From: Nymphaea colorata
Lineage: Eukaryota; Streptophyta; Magnoliopsida; Nymphaeales; Nymphaeaceae
Direction: 5' to 3'
NCBI RefSeq assembly: GCF_008831285.2
Contig: NC_045141.1
Coordinates: 8,731,353 to 8,795,352 of the forward strand
DNA: 64,000 nt
The first letter of the stretch is position 1. The number at the start of each line of letters is the position of its first letter. The notes under the pieces were generated by a model. That model was not told where the DNA came from. It searched no databases and worked only from the letters and a program-made list of their open reading frames with translations. Below, in pieces: positions 45,443 to 56,839 of the stretch. Both the position numbers and the translations under genes were made by a program.

Positions 45443-46608
45443 TTAAATTGGCCCGATGGATACCAGATTCCAATGGATCTGGATCCCAGCGACATGCAAA
45501 AATAACCCACCACACTTCTTTACTATTCCCTCTCCAACAAATTTGATCTTATGCATCACCAAATCTTCTTCTGTTTGGCCCTCTCTTAAAACCTCCTTCA
45601 CAAACAAGTACCAACTTTGGTGGAAACTAAATTCTTGTACTTCATGCATATAAAAAGCACCCATTCCATCTGACACATATTTCTTTCTACTGGTAATCAA
45701 AATTTTGCTCCCGATTGCACCCGCCATCAATATTCCCCCTATCTCTTCCTCCCACCATTTTACTTCACATACATCATCTAGGACCAACAAAATTTTTTCC
45801 TTTGAGAGCTCGTTCAGTAATTGTGTGCATAAGTCAGTCAAGGAACAATCAGTGTTTTCTGCAGAACCCTTGCACACTTCCCTTAGTCAAATCCTTATGG
45901 TTTGGCCTTTCTGAAACACAAACCCACCACCTGCGTTCCATGAACTGTTGTTCAACTTCATTAAATACCATGTTTGCAAGAGTCATTTTACCGATCCCTT
46001 CCTTTCCAACAATGGAGATAATAGAAGTAGCACCCTTCTCAGTCTTACTACAAAAGTCATTCGTCAAGAGAATTTCTACTAACACCTTTTTATCATTCTG
46101 CCTTCCTATGGGCAGTTGTATACCTATGTGACGGGTTGCCTCTTTGGGGTTGACATGTTCACATTAAACAGGGTACCACCCCCTTTTGGTGTTGTTTTGA
46201 GCCTATCCACCATATCCCAATCTTTCTTTATTTTATCAAGCCTTTCATTGATTTTGATACCAAGTTTGTAACGAAAAGAAACTTTTTCTTAATAGGAAAA
46301 TAGCGCTGTGGTCAAAGACCACTTCCGTATCTGCTCCCTCTTGCTGGCCTCAATTTTGCTTTGATATCCTTCGATGATGTCCTCGGCATCATAAAGAACA
46401 TCCTTGAGCTCAAACTCTAGTTCTGTGTCGCACTCCTTGCTGAAAAAGGACTCGATCAGCATCTTTGATGGCCTTTTGGAATATTTTCAGGATCCTTTGG
46501 AGCTTCTTCAGATCGTCTTTGGCATTCAAGATGTAGTCTTTCGTCTCTTTCAACAAATTGGTTGCAGTGAAAATGGCTGTTTGCACAAGAATCTATTACT
46601 GCCCCCAT
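45443..46608 (-). pseudogene. coiled-coil NBS-LRR (NLR) resistance gene, 5' part, broken
   Basis: Family role: cytoplasmic immune receptors. The likely start is the ATG at 46,608, but the frame shifts about seven codons in; the coiled-coil region then reads 'NLLKETKDYILNAKDDL' and 'KLQRILKIFQKAIKDAD' (about 46,560-46,460). After more breaks, the NB-ARC starts at 46,085: the P-loop reads 'GKEGIGKMTLA' (usual GxxGxGKTTLA, so Thr is replaced by Met). From 45,877 come kinase-2 'KILLVLDDVCE', RNBS-B 'GSKILITSR' and, near 45,510, 'KKCGGLFLHV' in place of the GLPLA motif. The sequence ends there; no ARC2, MHD or LRR part follows. Truncated and frameshifted, so non-functional as it stands. Confidence 0.88.
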
Positions 46609-48106
46609 CTCCTGCAACGCCACTCCCAGTTTCTCTGTAGATTGAAGGGCAGAGGAAGAGAAGCAAATTTCGGAAGGATGCGAAGAACATAGGCAAAAAA
46701 CTGCACATAAAATTCAAATTGAGCAGGTGGGTCCATTTGATCACCACCACCACCACATTTTCCTCTTGCGAGTGGTAGAGCACTGAAGTAATCAAGTTAT
46801 GGAAGAAATTCGGCCTTGGACGACTCAAGAAATTCCGGCCTCAATTCTGTCAGTTGTTACTCATTGGCTTCAATCCTTTCACACTGTTTCGTCAATTTCT
46901 TACACTGTATTCTTCTTCTCTTCCAGACTAGCTACGTTCATATTGCTGCTTCTTTTCTCTCTCCAATTCATTATATTTTCTTCATTCACATTAACTTTAA
47001 TTCCCATCAATGGTGGTGTGATCTGATATAATACCAGAATACATGAGAAAAATACTCATCGGCACATTTTTTATAGGTTGTGTTAAAGAAGAAATTCAAT
47101 TTTGTAATTTACTTGCTCCTAAATAAATCTGGTAGAAAAATCCCCAAAGCCAAGCCTTCTACATCCCTTAGAGCTCCCCCTTTTGGACTTGCCAGATTTC
47201 TTGTTAATTTTTTATTTGATTGATTTTATAATGTAAAAAATAATTTACATATATGATCCGCAATCCAAATTTATTTAGCATAAAGTTCGTATTGGACTCG
47301 GTTGCAAAAAATACATATTGAATCCAACAGCCACATCTTAACCTTTCTCATAATGTTAAGATTCGCATAAAGTAATATGAGAGAGAGAGAGAGACCAGAA
47401 GATGATGGCTGAACCAAGTGGACAATTATACACATCTAAGTGCAATGTTCAAAACATTTTTTTTCTATAACAAACTAACCTTTTAGATGTTATCTTAAGA
47501 GTATTTTAGTAGTTAATAGTTGAGATCGCAAGTCTGAAGCCTTTGTACCCCATCCCTAATGTCATTAATACGCACACATACACACCATACCGCTTGGCTA
47601 AGGGATAAAGCCGTACCTCTCAAATTTATATTCAAAGATATTTTAAATAAAATGTGAACCTCCTAATATATATATAATTAATACTAAATTTATAAAAATC
47701 ATGTTTCGGTTCAAGTTATTTTCATGAAGAAATTGTTCTTTTCTACATTGTTCAAAATTTTGATGTTAAAAGAGCCATTCATTTTTAGATTATTAAAAAC
47801 ATTATTGGCATCCAAAATATGATTAACTTAATATATATATGTGTGTGTGTGATTGTTTCTTACCAAATTTAAAATCATGTCTATAAGTTTAGATTGCATA
47901 GAAAACTGGTCTGGTGGCCTCCAGCAGAATAGAAATTGATCATTTTCATGATGGTGGTTGGGAGAACAACATAGATAAAAAAGTGATAAGGCAGTTTTGT
48001 CATCTATTATTAGTTCATATATATATATATATTGCACAAAGACCCAGCCATCCACCTAGGGGCCCACATTCTTGTTTTTTAAATAAAAAGAGAAACACTA
48101 GATGCA
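46609..48106. other. intergenic, no gene
   Basis: 46,609-46,830 is the former 5' flank of the NLR. The rest is AT-rich with short TA and GA runs (47,380, 47,830, 48,018). Open frames here are short and without domains. Confidence 0.5.
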
Positions 48107-48114
48107 TGCTGGAC

Positions 48115-48889
48115 TAGGCCTGGGCATCAGGCTATGCCAGCCCGACCCAACAATTTTGTGCGGTTAACTACCCGGGCTTGGACCCGGCCAGCCTGCTACC
48201 CAGCCCAACTATTAACGGGTCAGGCCGGACCCGGTGCCGGGCCACGATAAGAATGCATGAGGGCTGGCCCATTTTTGCTGCCTCCATGGCATCGCTTCTG
48301 CCAGACTGCCACTTCCTCCTGCACCTTTCCTCCACAGCTTCACTCTCCGATTGGACGGGCCAAACCCAACATGCTCTTCAACCACCGTCCTGCCTTCCCC
48401 ATCTTACGAATGTCACCTGATTCAGCCCAACGGAGAACAATCATTCATGTCGGATTCATTCCAATGAAGAACAACCATCCACAGAGAGAGAGAGAGAGAG
48501 AAAGAAAGAGGAGACCCGTGACAGTGGAATCGATGAGTCCTCAAGCCGAGCAGTAGTAGGATGACGACAAATGGTTTGGATATGGAACAAGAGGCAACAA
48601 ATTGGTGATGGCATGGTAGGCACGGCCGCGCAAGCCGGGAGGTGCGATGATGGCGATGCAGCCAGGTGAGACGCCGATGGCGAAGGAAGAAAACAAAGAC
48701 TAAAGAAAACTTTCAACTTTTGAAACTTTGAAACCTTTACAAAGGAAACAGACTTCAAAATGTATTTAAAAATTAAAGATAAAAAATTGTTGGGCCTACC
48801 GGGCCCGTGACGGGCTGCATGTAATGTCTGATACCCGGCCCGCAAAGTTACTGGGCCGGGCCGGGTCTGATCATGCAGGCCCATGCCTA
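48115..48889. mobile_element. GC-rich element with terminal inverted repeats, 775 bp, hAT-like
   Basis: The left end 'taggcctgggc' and the reversed right end 'taggcatgggc' match at 10 of 11 bases. The 8 bp flanks 'tgctggac' (48,107-48,114) and 'tgctcaac' (48,890-48,897) match at 6 of 8. Subterminal runs of 'ggcccgg/ccgggcc' lie at both ends. The central part (48,240-48,780) is unrelated sequence with a GA run and has no domain; it may be captured DNA. Family membership is inferred from target-site length only. Confidence 0.6.
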
Positions 48890-51782
48890 TGCTCAACTCC
48901 CTTAATGGTGGCAATGACTCCTCCTCCTCCTCCCCCCAACCCAACTTTCTCTTTTTGCTTCTTTTTTTCTTTTTTTTTTTTGAGGTAGGGGAGGTGATTG
49001 CCTAATGCACTGCATGTGTCAGAAGCTGGAGCATTCGGAAACTTGTCAACAAATATTTTTGTTTCTTTACTATTGTCAAGTTCAGCCACTTCAGTTTTGA
49101 TCTTTTGCATTTATTTTTTCATTATGAAATGTCAAAGTTGGTGGTTGGATGATTCAGTTATTTGGAGGTTGGCCTGATAATTCTCCACTGTATATCTCTG
49201 CTTAGCTTCGTGTTAACGGGTGCAGTATTTGTTCAGGAGAATTCATCTATCCGGATTTGTGCAACATCTCATATTAATTTATTTGTTTGTCTTCAAATCA
49301 TAACATAATCATTCATATAACAATTTGTTAAAACTGTAAGAACTAATTATTGATTTTTTGTATTTTTGTTGTAGTAAAAATTCTCTAGAAGCAACCTAAT
49401 GTATGTATTCACATCTATTTTGAAGTAATGAATTTGAATGCACATTCATTACTCTGAAAAAGTTAGTTGATATGAAATAAGAAAAAAGTAACACTTCAAC
49501 TAAAAAAATTGAATGGGATTTATATTTAAGAAATGACTTTTCATTGGGTTCAAATTTGGGTTCAGTTTTAACTAAATATCCCATCATATTCCGATTCAGG
49601 TTTCCTTTTGAATTCAATTTCAAATGAATTACCATATACCCAATTTATACGTTTTGAATATCTTTGCATTCTTAACATATCGTAATGTGGTTTTGGCTCT
49701 TGTATTTAAAAGTTGGATTCAGGTGTGGATGTAAATCTAAAATCAAATTTGAAATTTGAATTTAAATAAAATTTGAATGTGGATATGGCATGGATTTTTC
49801 TTCCTTCGTATTTAAATCCAAATTCGAATTGGAATTATGAATATCCGATAAATTTGATATGGTAACATGAGATTTTATTTGAATCCAATCCCTTAACATT
49901 CATGTGTTACTGCAATTTATTTTTTTTCTTTTTCTCATTAACAAATTGTTTAGAGTCTCTGGTGCTGAACCACATCAAGAAAGCTCCGCCAAAAATCCTA
50001 TTGAAGCTGTCACATAGCTTTGTCGTTCATCAAAAATCCACAAACCTTCTGTTTTATTGTAAGACTTTTATTGCAGTTTGGCCAACAAAAGCTTACATGC
50101 TCATTCATTATCAAGGGAGGAAGTCAGATTCAAGATCAGTACCTTTTATGTGGTCAGGTTCAAGATTAATACATACCATACTATTAGTTTTAGACCACTA
50201 CTTTAGCCACCTTTGTATCCTTCTTCTCTTGATAAACCATTTATTTGCCATTATATTAGCAATCCCAAAAGAGTGAGTTTCCTTTAGAAATACTCCTTCG
50301 ACGAGATTGGAGTACAAGAGGAACAGGGGGGGAACTTCCTTCATCTACTTCTAGAGTAGACAATTCTTCCTCATTATCTAGGCTTCATCTTATATCTAAC
50401 GATGGGAGGGGTGTCTTCTCATAATTCCCAAGATTAGATAGGATGTCTTCTTTACTATTTACACATGCATACAAAGATTTTTTTGATAGTTTCAAAAGCA
50501 TTTAAAACTCTTGAAATTAAAGGCTTTGGAGACTTTGCTTAGACTATTTCTTTATGAGCTTAAGTTTCTCACTGACCTACAACAAATGTAATGAAGTTGT
50601 TATAACATTTAAATTATTTTCCAAACTCGTTAATCCTAATTTCCATCCAGGTAAAAGGATTTAAAAACGCAAAATCTCTCTTTTAATCTTTCTATTTCTC
50701 TCTCCTATTTTTCTTTCTCTCTCTCTGATTTGTCATTCTTTTTAGATCTCTCCCTCTAAAATTTTTCTTTTCTCTCTCTCTCTCTCACTTCAGTTCTTTC
50801 TCTCCCTTTTCTAAAATCTCTTTCTTTTTCTCTCTTTATTTTACCTCTTTTTTATCTTTTATCTTTTTTAAACCCCCCCTCTCTTTCTGTCTCTTTCAAC
50901 CCCTTTTATACAAATGATGGGTAGGGCAACAGTTGGGTTAGGCAGTGTGTTACAGCCATGTCTTCAGTTTGATTCTTGCAGTGTGCTATCCTAATGGTAT
51001 TGAGGAACAATGTTGATTTTGAGATTAGGGGTGCCATTATGAGTTCAACTGAACTTGTTCTTGTCTCCACCCACACCCACCTTTTCTCCCCTCCTTTTAG
51101 ATTTCTCTACTTTTACTCTCTCTCTCTCTCTCTCTCTCTATTTATATATTAAGCAAAAAAAGCTCCCATTTTGCTTGGCCCAAAATCATTCGACTTCACC
51201 AAGGCCAACATTAAGGTACAATACCCAAGATCCTTATCATTGGGACAACACTTAGACTCCCTAAAGTCTATTGATAGTGGCCCCTCTTTTTTTTTCAAGA
51301 CAGTCATTCATTTTTTTTAAGAAATTATTTGTTTTAAATTTTTAATGGCATCTCAACATTAATCATTTTTCTTACTTTAAAACATTAAAAAAATCAAATA
51401 CCAATAATTTTACAAATATGTCATATTGTTATAAGAGAAATTATCGCTATAGTGAGAATATAATATACATGATGGGTATTATTGAATGTCTTAGAATGAG
51501 AACGTAAATCAAATTGTTGAGAGATCAGTGAGTCCTTATGGTTTCTTATTTGTCTAATATGTGGCTTATAGCTAGAGTATTTCTTCTTTTTCAACAAAAC
51601 CTGATTAGCTAAATTTAAATTTCATTTCACAAGGTAGAGTAGCTAAATTGCATTTGATGTCCATTTGTAATAACCTATACAAAATTGACAATTTGCAATT
51701 CAATCTGTCCCTACATATCAAGACTGATGGGCCAACGAAAACCGAGTTAGAGGAAAAGAGGAAGGAGTTTCAACATCTTCAG
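48890..51782. other. intergenic, no gene
   Basis: AT-rich. 49,500-49,890 is a GATTC-rich stretch. 50,690-50,900 and 51,110-51,140 are CT-rich runs. No frame with a recognisable domain. The frame at 49,902-50,276 is low in support and has no features I can name. Confidence 0.5.
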
Positions 51783-52126
51783 GGTATTCATACAAACTCA
51801 AGCAAAAAACACAATTGTGAAATGAATTTAATCCAAACCATCAATCTGTAAAGAAAACACGGTGACAAGAGCATCATTTTTATTACAATAGACCAACGGT
51901 ATTCGTATAAACTAAAGCAAAAAAAAGACAGTTGTGATATGAATTTAATCCATAATATCCACCAGTAAAAAAGACAAAGACACGAGAACATCACTTTCTT
52001 TATGATAGACAACGGTATTCATACAAACTTAAGCAAGAAAAAACAGTTGAAATGAATTTAATCCAGAACATCCAGCAGTCACAAAGACAGTGATAAGAGA
52101 ATAATATTATTTACTATAGACAAAAC
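51783..52126. repeat. tandem repeat, three units of about 115 bp
   Basis: 'ggtattcatacaaact' (or a close variant) starts at 51,783, 51,899 and 52,014. Units share 'gaatttaatcca', 'aagacagtga.aagagaa' and a final 'ctatagaca'. Non-coding. Confidence 0.85.
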
Positions 52127-53280
52127 ATTATCGATTACATATTTTCAGGCTCATTCCCCTTTTAATGATTATTCTCAATTTCTAGGGAGACTTTCCAAGA
52201 TACATGTAAATATTTTACACGTCCAGTGACATATGGATATGCCCCAGTGCTGAAATCTATACAATTTTAAAAGATTCTTGAAATCTTATTTGTGGATCAA
52301 ATATTCTATAGTTATAATTAAAAAGCAAGCTGCCAACTGGGAACCTTATATGACACACCACAAAGTATGCACACAAAGGTAACAATCTAACGGAAACTTT
52401 CTGCTGTGTAATGAAAGGCCATGAGTTTTTTGACGGCTGCATTATAAAAGAAGGTGACGACTTTTACAGGATGAGCTGTTTGTTTTGTTGGACACAATTT
52501 TACTTCTTGTGGTAGTAAGTGATAATTCTTGTAGCGTCTTTTTTTTCTATTCTGTTCAGCTAAAAGGAAAGACTTCAAAGCTCCTTTTTTTTTTCAATTG
52601 GTGAAAACTATAGAACAAAGGTCATAAAGTTCTTTTCAACCCTTACGTAGAGGGTTGCTAAGAGATCTCAAAGATGAAGCTAGGAATTTTTCGTTGTAGG
52701 AACCAAACTATTGTTTCTAAATTTTTACAGAACCAGAAATATATTTATTTTATTTTATTTTATACAGGATAAATTAAAATATCTAAAAATTTAAAAATAA
52801 ATTTTTTTATTTTTTTAAAATCCAAGAAGAAATACAGCCCCTACCAGGCCCCCCTGCCTCCAGTACTCCCTCTGTCTATAATTTTGTTGGTCAGAGCCTT
52901 TGGTCCCCATGACTAAGGGTTGCTCTTTGCGAACGAAAAGTGAAAAAAAAAAGAAGAAAAATTTGGCATATTTTTAGAATTAAAATTTATAAAAAAAAAT
53001 TGCCCCCACCATTTCAAGGTTGGACACATCTGATTATGGACCTGATTTTGAACTTTAGCTAGTAAAAAAGCATTGTGCCATTACTAATCAAATTTGTGTA
53101 ACTTTATGTTTTATAACATATTCAGGCCCGAGTCCACTTTATGATAGGAGATCCAACCCGATTATGTCTATAATTGGGATCACATGCTTCTTGGATCCAA
53201 ATTCAGTTTTGAAAAGTAGAGCCTACTTCTCAATCCCAAGTCCTCCCTGAATCCAACCTACTGACATCCATAGTTGCGCA
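52127..53280. other. intergenic, no gene
   Basis: AT-rich. 52,672-52,860 runs from 'gaagctaggaatttttcg' to 'cccctaccaggcccccctgcctcc' and looks like a worn hAT-type fragment without clear ends. Nothing else recognised. Confidence 0.45.
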
Positions 53281-53666
53281 TAGGGATGCCTATATATCTG
53301 CTTTGGATAGAAAATCTAATCGATCTGTTTCGAACAAATCGGATATGAAAAAGAGAAACATATCCTATTAAAAAGTAGGATTGAATTCAGCTTTAATAAT
53401 TGGCTTCCAATCAGATTTTCAGATATACATAAACATCCGGTTGGATTTGGATATGGATTTGAATCAGATTTGTTATTAAGCAAATATCCTATATCTAATG
53501 TTCTTACATTTTGAAAATAGGTCAAATTCAGTTCAAAATTCGTATTTAGATATGAATATGAAAATTATATTCAAATCAAATTCAGTTTGTGAAATGGGAT
53601 TCCAGATTTGGATTTAGATACGGCTAATGGTAAATCCAATTTGACTATGATCCATTGACATTCCTA
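53281..53666. mobile_element. GATTC-rich element with TAGGGATG ends
   Basis: The left end 'tagggatg' and the reversed right end 'taggaatgtcaatgg' resemble the ends of the element at 9,095-9,509. The sequence just before it ('ctgacatccata', 53,261-53,272) looks like the right end of yet another copy. Flanks do not give a clear duplication. Non-coding. Confidence 0.45.
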
Positions 53667-53999
53667 ATTGTGGTTGAAGGGGTACCTTTGTCCTTCCTTC
53701 CTTTCTTTCTCCTTTGGCAGCTTCTATGACAAGTAGTGAGATAGTTGGGTCTGCCACATGTTTTCATCATTCTTTTCTTTTTCCAGTTTTCCCTTACATG
53801 CTTCTCTCAGAACAATGGTAGAAACATGTGGTGGCTGGTGTGGGCCAGCTGCCAACACCAACCCATTAAAATTTGCTTTGAAACAATGAATACATTCTAC
53901 ATTTATACAAAGAATTATAACTTACACAAACACCATCTTTTAGTACATTTTATTTTCGCTCTAAGAAAGTGTGTCCAACGACTATAGCTTATGTGAACA

Positions 54000-54100
54000 A
54001 CATAATATAAGTTGTTACTCTTCATTGAAATTCTCTAACCCTTATAGACATGGAATGTGCACTCGACTGCAGCTCTCTATAAACTAGCAAACCATGTTCA
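54000..54100 (+). promoter_or_regulatory. duplicate of the terpene synthase core promoter, without a gene
   Basis: 54,027-54,093 matches 54,566-54,645: 'ctctaacccttatagaca', 'ctgcagctctctataaac', 'tagcaaacca'. The TATA-like 'ctctataaac' is at 54,075-54,084. No coding sequence follows; the next 330 bp is the tandem repeat. Confidence 0.5.
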
Positions 54101-54118
54101 TAATATTGTTGAAACAAC

Positions 54119-54436
54119 AAGTTGTACCACTTAAAGGTGAAGGGGTGCAATTACTCAAATACGTGTAAAAAATAAACATGGTTTTTGATAAAAATGGTTT
54201 TAAGTGGTGAACATTAGCTAATAAGTGTTGGATTATAATGCATATCAAAAACATGAAGAAAGAATGCATTTGTTGAGATGGCAAGTTGAACCACTTAAAG
54301 GTGAAGGGGTGCAATTACTCATATACTCATAAAAAATAAACCAGGTCTTTAATAAAAATGGTTTTAAGTGGCGAACATTAGCTAATAAGTGTCGGATTAT
54401 AATGCAAATCAAAAACATGAAGAAAGAATGCATTCT
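54119..54436. repeat. two-unit tandem duplication, 164 bp
   Basis: 'ccacttaaaggtgaaggggtgcaattactca' begins at 54,128 and 54,292; the units end in 'acatgaagaaagaatgcatt'. They are nearly identical and lie between the two promoter-like copies. Confidence 0.9.
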
Positions 54437-54621
54437 ATCTATAAAATAAATGTACCAAATAATTATGGCTTGGGCAAGTGTCATAGTTTAATGCTTTCTA
54501 TTTATATACAAAGAAAAAACATTAAACATTTATAGCTTACGCAAACACCATATTTTAAGAGATTGAACCTAATTAAAATTTTCTAACCATTATAGACACG
54601 CAATGCACACTCGGATGCAGC

Positions 54622-54633
54622 TCTATATAAACT
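54622..54633 (+). promoter_or_regulatory. TATA box of the terpene synthase gene
   Basis: 'tctatataaact', 81-92 bp upstream of the start codon, followed by a leader with CA repeats ('aacaacaaatacacacac'). Confidence 0.65.
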
Positions 54634-54713
54634 AGCAAACCAATCCTGAGCTAAGTCATCCGAGAGGCAGTGAAAGCATTCAGCATTCAACAACAAATAC
54701 ACACACTGTTCTA

Positions 54714-56047
54714 ATGGCTGCTCATCTTGCTTCCCTTTCTGCTCCTTTCGTTATTTCCCCCAAGTTTTCTCCTAATAGCAAGGCTGGGTTCAAGCCATGG
54801 AGCACCACCCTTGTGAGATGTGAGCCAAGGGCTGAGGGCTGCGGTAGGTCTGCTGCTCAAAGGAGGCCTTCCAGATACCAGCCAAGTACATGGAACTATG
54901 ACTTCATCCAGTCCATTACCAGCGCAACATCAGTAATTTTCCATACCTTTGATGTGACTATTATTTTGTTTATTTTGGTATTATGATGTGATCCTAATTC
55001 AAAGACATGAAAATGAAAGCAGATCGAAACACAAAGGACCAGAGTTGAAGAATTGATAAGAGAAGTCCGACAACTTATAACATCTACAACTGAGCAAGTG
55101 GCTCAGTTGGAGCTCATCGATTCACTCTAACGTTTAGGTGTAGCCTATCACTTTGAGAGTGAGGTCAGGCGATCACTAGATGCCATATGCATGAGCACTA
55201 GAGGATTTGAGGACCTCTACTCTTCTTCACTTCGGTTCATAATTCTGAGGCAACATTGCTATAATGTTTCTGCAGGTTTACATATAAAGTATATAAACAT
55301 TCGTTAATTCCAAAATATTGACTCAAATCTTTCTTCTACTCTTGACATCATCACATTAGTATATTAGCTTCACTTTCTAATTGACTTGGTTGAAGCAAGG
55401 TGGCACTGTGCCCGACAGACACCAAGTCTAGAGGAATATCTGAGCAACATCTGGGCAGCCATGACTGGCCCTATTCTCCTCCCTGCCTACTTCTTACTCT
55501 CCCAAAACATTGAGGAACAAGCAATCCGGCAGCTATTGTCTGAGTCGAACATCATCAACTTGTCATCGATGATAGTTCATCTCTGAGCTGACCTCCAGAG
55601 GTCTGGGGTTAGTTTAGTGTATTTTCTGCTGGTTAACTAGTATTAGCTTCCGAGTTGACAAAGTTTTTGTTCTGTTTTTCTGTTTTGATTGGCTGATGAT
55701 CTTCTCTTTATATATTGAACACTTGATCAAAGGTGGGATTTGGGAGAGGGTACCTGCCTAGATCGGTCCAGATTTATATGAACGAGGCAAGGGTAGCGGA
55801 GGAGCAAGCATGGCAGCACATAAGGAACTTGCTAAGGGATGCATGGAGGAAGCTGAACAGGGAGCTGCTCTCTGCTCAGCAGCAGCAGCAACAGACCACC
55901 TTCTCTCGTTCCTTCATGAATGTGGCTCTCAACATTGCGAGGGTCTCCCAGTGCATGTACTACTATGAAGATGGCATCAGTGTCTTGGAGCATGAGTCCA
56001 TGTACCGTATCTACTCTCTCATTGCCGAGCCCATCCTGACTACCTAA
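54714..56047 (+). pseudogene. terpene synthase (TPS-b type) with the catalytic middle deleted
   Basis: Family role: plastid enzymes converting prenyl diphosphates to terpenes. Exon 1 (54,714-54,932, 73 codons) gives a Ser-rich transit peptide and 'RRPSRYQPSTW', the RR-x8-W motif of TPS-b monoterpene synthases. Exon 2 (55,022-55,275) follows in frame with 'VEELIREVRQLI' and 'LGVAYHFESEV', broken by TAA at 55,128-55,130 where family members have Gln. The expected exons 3-5, with the DDxxD metal site, are missing; only about 110 bp separates exon 2 from the next recognisable one. That exon (about 55,365-55,605) has 'PSLEEYLSNIW', then a TGA at about 55,584 in the region of the second metal motif. 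The last exon (about 55,733-56,047) is open, 'PRSVQIYMNEARVAEEQAW' to 'FMNVALNIARVSQCMYYYED', ending normally. Well supported; no active enzyme is possible. Confidence 0.93.
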
Positions 56048-56137
56048 GCAAGTCACCAGTGTCGCTGTTTCCCACTCTATCAACCATGTTGGTGCCCATT
56101 AACCGAATCCTACTTATGATGCTATGTATCATGATGT

Positions 56138-56143
56138 AATAAA
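56138..56143 (+). terminator. polyadenylation signal of the terpene synthase
   Basis: AATAAA about 90 bp after the stop codon at 56,047, within 'gatgtaataaaatggg'. Confidence 0.5.
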
Positions 56144-56171
56144 ATGGGTACATTAATAAATTAAATTCAGT

Positions 56172-56184
56172 ACTCTCTCTCTCT

Positions 56185-56218
<34 letters not shown>
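56172..56218. repeat. (CT)n microsatellite
   Basis: About 20 CT units with one interruption ('tttat'). Confidence 0.95.
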
Positions 56219-56221
<3 letters not shown>

Positions 56222-56479
56222 ACATGTATACACACATTCATAATTTCCTTTATATCTCTACACCTCATAAAGCACTTCTTCTGGTCATCTCTAAAGATTT
56301 GGAACCATCCTCCTTTAGTCAAGCCGTTAAGCATCAATGTTGGTGTGACGCCATGGCTGCTGAATTTAAAGCACCAGAAGAGAATGAAACATGAGATTTG
56401 GTGCATACTCTAAAAAATATAAAACCCATGGGAATAAGTGGGTTTACTGAATTAAATACAATTCTAAAGCAAGTGCGCA

Positions 56480-56757
56480 GAATGATCCAAGGCTTTCTTA
56501 CCTTGTTCCATGAAGTTAAAGAATCATTCTCCTTTTTGCCAAGCTCAAGCCTTCAGCTGTCGTCTAGACCTTTGTCGCCCTTGTTGCTAGAAAAGGGCTT
56601 GCGACCTGCATCCTTGAGGGCCGCCGGCAATAGTTCCAGCTTCCTCTGGAGGTTGATGAGATCGTCTTTGGCATTCAAGATGAGGCTGACCTTTTCTTTC
56701 AATAAGCTGGTGATGGCTTCCAAAATAACAGAAAGAGCACTTCTGCAAGTACATCCA
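56480..56757 (-). pseudogene. NLR coiled-coil domain fragment
   Basis: From an ATG at 56,757 the minus strand reads about six codons, shifts frame, then gives 'SVILEAITSLLKEKVSLILN' and 'AKDDLINLQRKLELLPAALK' down to about 56,560. This is collinear with the coiled-coil start of the NLR at 46,608-46,460 ('LNAKDDLKKLQRILK'). No P-loop or later NLR part follows. Both copies are in the same orientation, on either side of the terpene synthase. Confidence 0.75.
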
Positions 56758-56839
56758 TACTAACGCCAACCTCCTCTGTTTCTTGGTAGACGGGAAGAGC
56801 AGAGGAAAAGAATCAGAAGTGGAGAAATTAGGCAAATTA

